Positions 5,637 to 5,727 of a DNA stretch of 5,727 nucleotides are shown here, one piece after another. This stretch comes from an uncultured Eubacteriales bacterium (GTDB taxonomy: Bacteria > Bacillota > Clostridia > Oscillospirales > CAG-272). How positions within the stretch are numbered: position 1 is the first letter of the stretch; each line of letters opens with the position of its first letter. The translations under genes and the position numbers were made by a program. The notes below the pieces were generated by a model that searched no databases, had not been told where the DNA came from, and worked only from the letters and a program-made list of their open reading frames with translations. The stretch spans positions 1 through 5,727 of the forward strand of contig CAKSSY010000087.1 in the NCBI GenBank assembly GCA_934489945.1. Direction: 5' to 3'.

Positions 5637-5727
5637 CTAAAAATTGATAATGTCGCCGCTCTCGGCTTTTTTCGCGCCGTCCTCGGCGCTTTTTTTCTTT
5701 TTATATTCGCAGAAATCCTCGTAGCCG
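5637..5727 (-). CDS. 3' end of an unknown gene, partial, with Lys/Glu/Ala-rich tail
   Basis: The frame is open from the right edge and ends at TAG (5639-5637). It encodes GYEDFCEYKKKK followed by SAEDGAKKAESGDIINF. Its stop codon is part of the ribosome binding site of the next gene, whose ATG lies 11 bases on, which is why I believe it is translated as the upstream gene of the same operon. The tail contains an imperfect repeat (K)SAEDGA/(K)AESGD and is probably a flexible linker or terminus. Nothing more can be said about the protein, since its body lies outside the window. Confidence 0.7.
   Translation of the reverse strand, partial: GYEDFCEYKKKKSAEDGAKKAESGDIINF
5655..5697 (+). terminator. 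two tandem terminator-like hairpins on the plus strand, inside a minus-strand coding end
   Basis: Reading rightward, GCCG-CTCT-CGGC (5655-5666) is followed by six T (5667-5672). Then GCGCCG-TCCT-CGGCGC (5674-5689) is followed by seven T (5690-5696). The second is a good intrinsic terminator by form. Both could only act on transcription running antisense to the membrane-protein operon. They coincide with Ala-Glu-Ser/Asp-Gly and Lys-Lys codons of the partial gene, so they may simply be a by-product of that repetitive tail. Confidence 0.35.

Larger units (their letters stand above)
3604..5727. mobile_element. left part of a probable inserted element in cotJC; boundary approximate, right end outside
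   Basis: From the point where cotJC loses its family match (between codon 29 at 3604 and codon 32 at 3613) to the window edge, gene orientation flips and the sequence looks visibly more A+T-rich. It carries a compact operon of unrecognised membrane proteins oriented toward cotJC. I see no transposase, integrase, terminal inverted repeats or target duplication in this part. A short AGCTA direct repeat (3602-3606 and 3619-3623) straddles the boundary but is too short to mean much. The type of element is unknown. Integration inside a reading frame would suit a site-specific recombinase as well as a transposon. The right junction and any recombinase gene would have to lie beyond 5727. Confidence 0.55.

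Noticed and set aside
1..5727. CRISPR arrays, tRNA or rRNA genes, riboswitches
   Set aside because: I saw no regularly spaced direct repeats, no cloverleaf-like or rRNA-like sequence, and no leader long or conserved enough for a known riboswitch.

Overview
The window looks like chromosome from an endospore-forming member of the Clostridia (Firmicutes) of moderate G+C. The evidence is a cotJ spore-coat operon, strong AGGAGG-type ribosome binding sites, ATGA stop/start overlaps and an excellent sigma-A type promoter. Nothing in the sequence allows a genus or species to be named.

Layout. (1) Positions 1-97 may hold the start of a leftward gene that runs off the left edge (weak). (2) Positions 136-2746 are one rightward transcription unit: a strong promoter, two tandem Gfo/Idh/MocA-type NAD(P)-dependent oxidoreductases, and a single-domain rhodanese. 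The genes are coupled by 4-bp overlaps and closed by a clear rho-independent terminator. (3) Positions 2787-3633 are the cotJ operon: a candidate sigma-E promoter, a 5'-terminal hairpin, cotJA, cotJB and the first ~28-31 codons of cotJC. (4) At about 3604-3613 cotJC stops matching its family, and six or so unrelated codons lead to a stop. From there to the right edge (about 2.1 kb) all genes lie on the opposite strand. They form a tightly packed operon reading toward the broken cotJC: the 3' end of one gene (5637-5727), a two-TM protein with a long cytoplasmic helical tail, a four-TM small protein, and a larger four-TM protein with a basic soluble middle domain. I recognise no family for these four. 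The last has what looks like a one-base frameshift near its 3' end.

How it fits together. The oxidoreductase operon looks like sugar or polyol metabolism with an unexpected sulfurtransferase partner. CotJA, CotJB and CotJC normally make an inner-coat component in the mother cell. Here CotJC, the manganese-catalase-like member, is cut in its first 31 codons by what appears to be the left end of an inserted element carrying a membrane-protein cassette. Whether this is a dead gene, a sporulation-excised ('skin'-like) element or an assembly chimera cannot be settled in this window, because the other end and any recombinase lie to the right. That junction and the unknown membrane cassette are the most interesting content.
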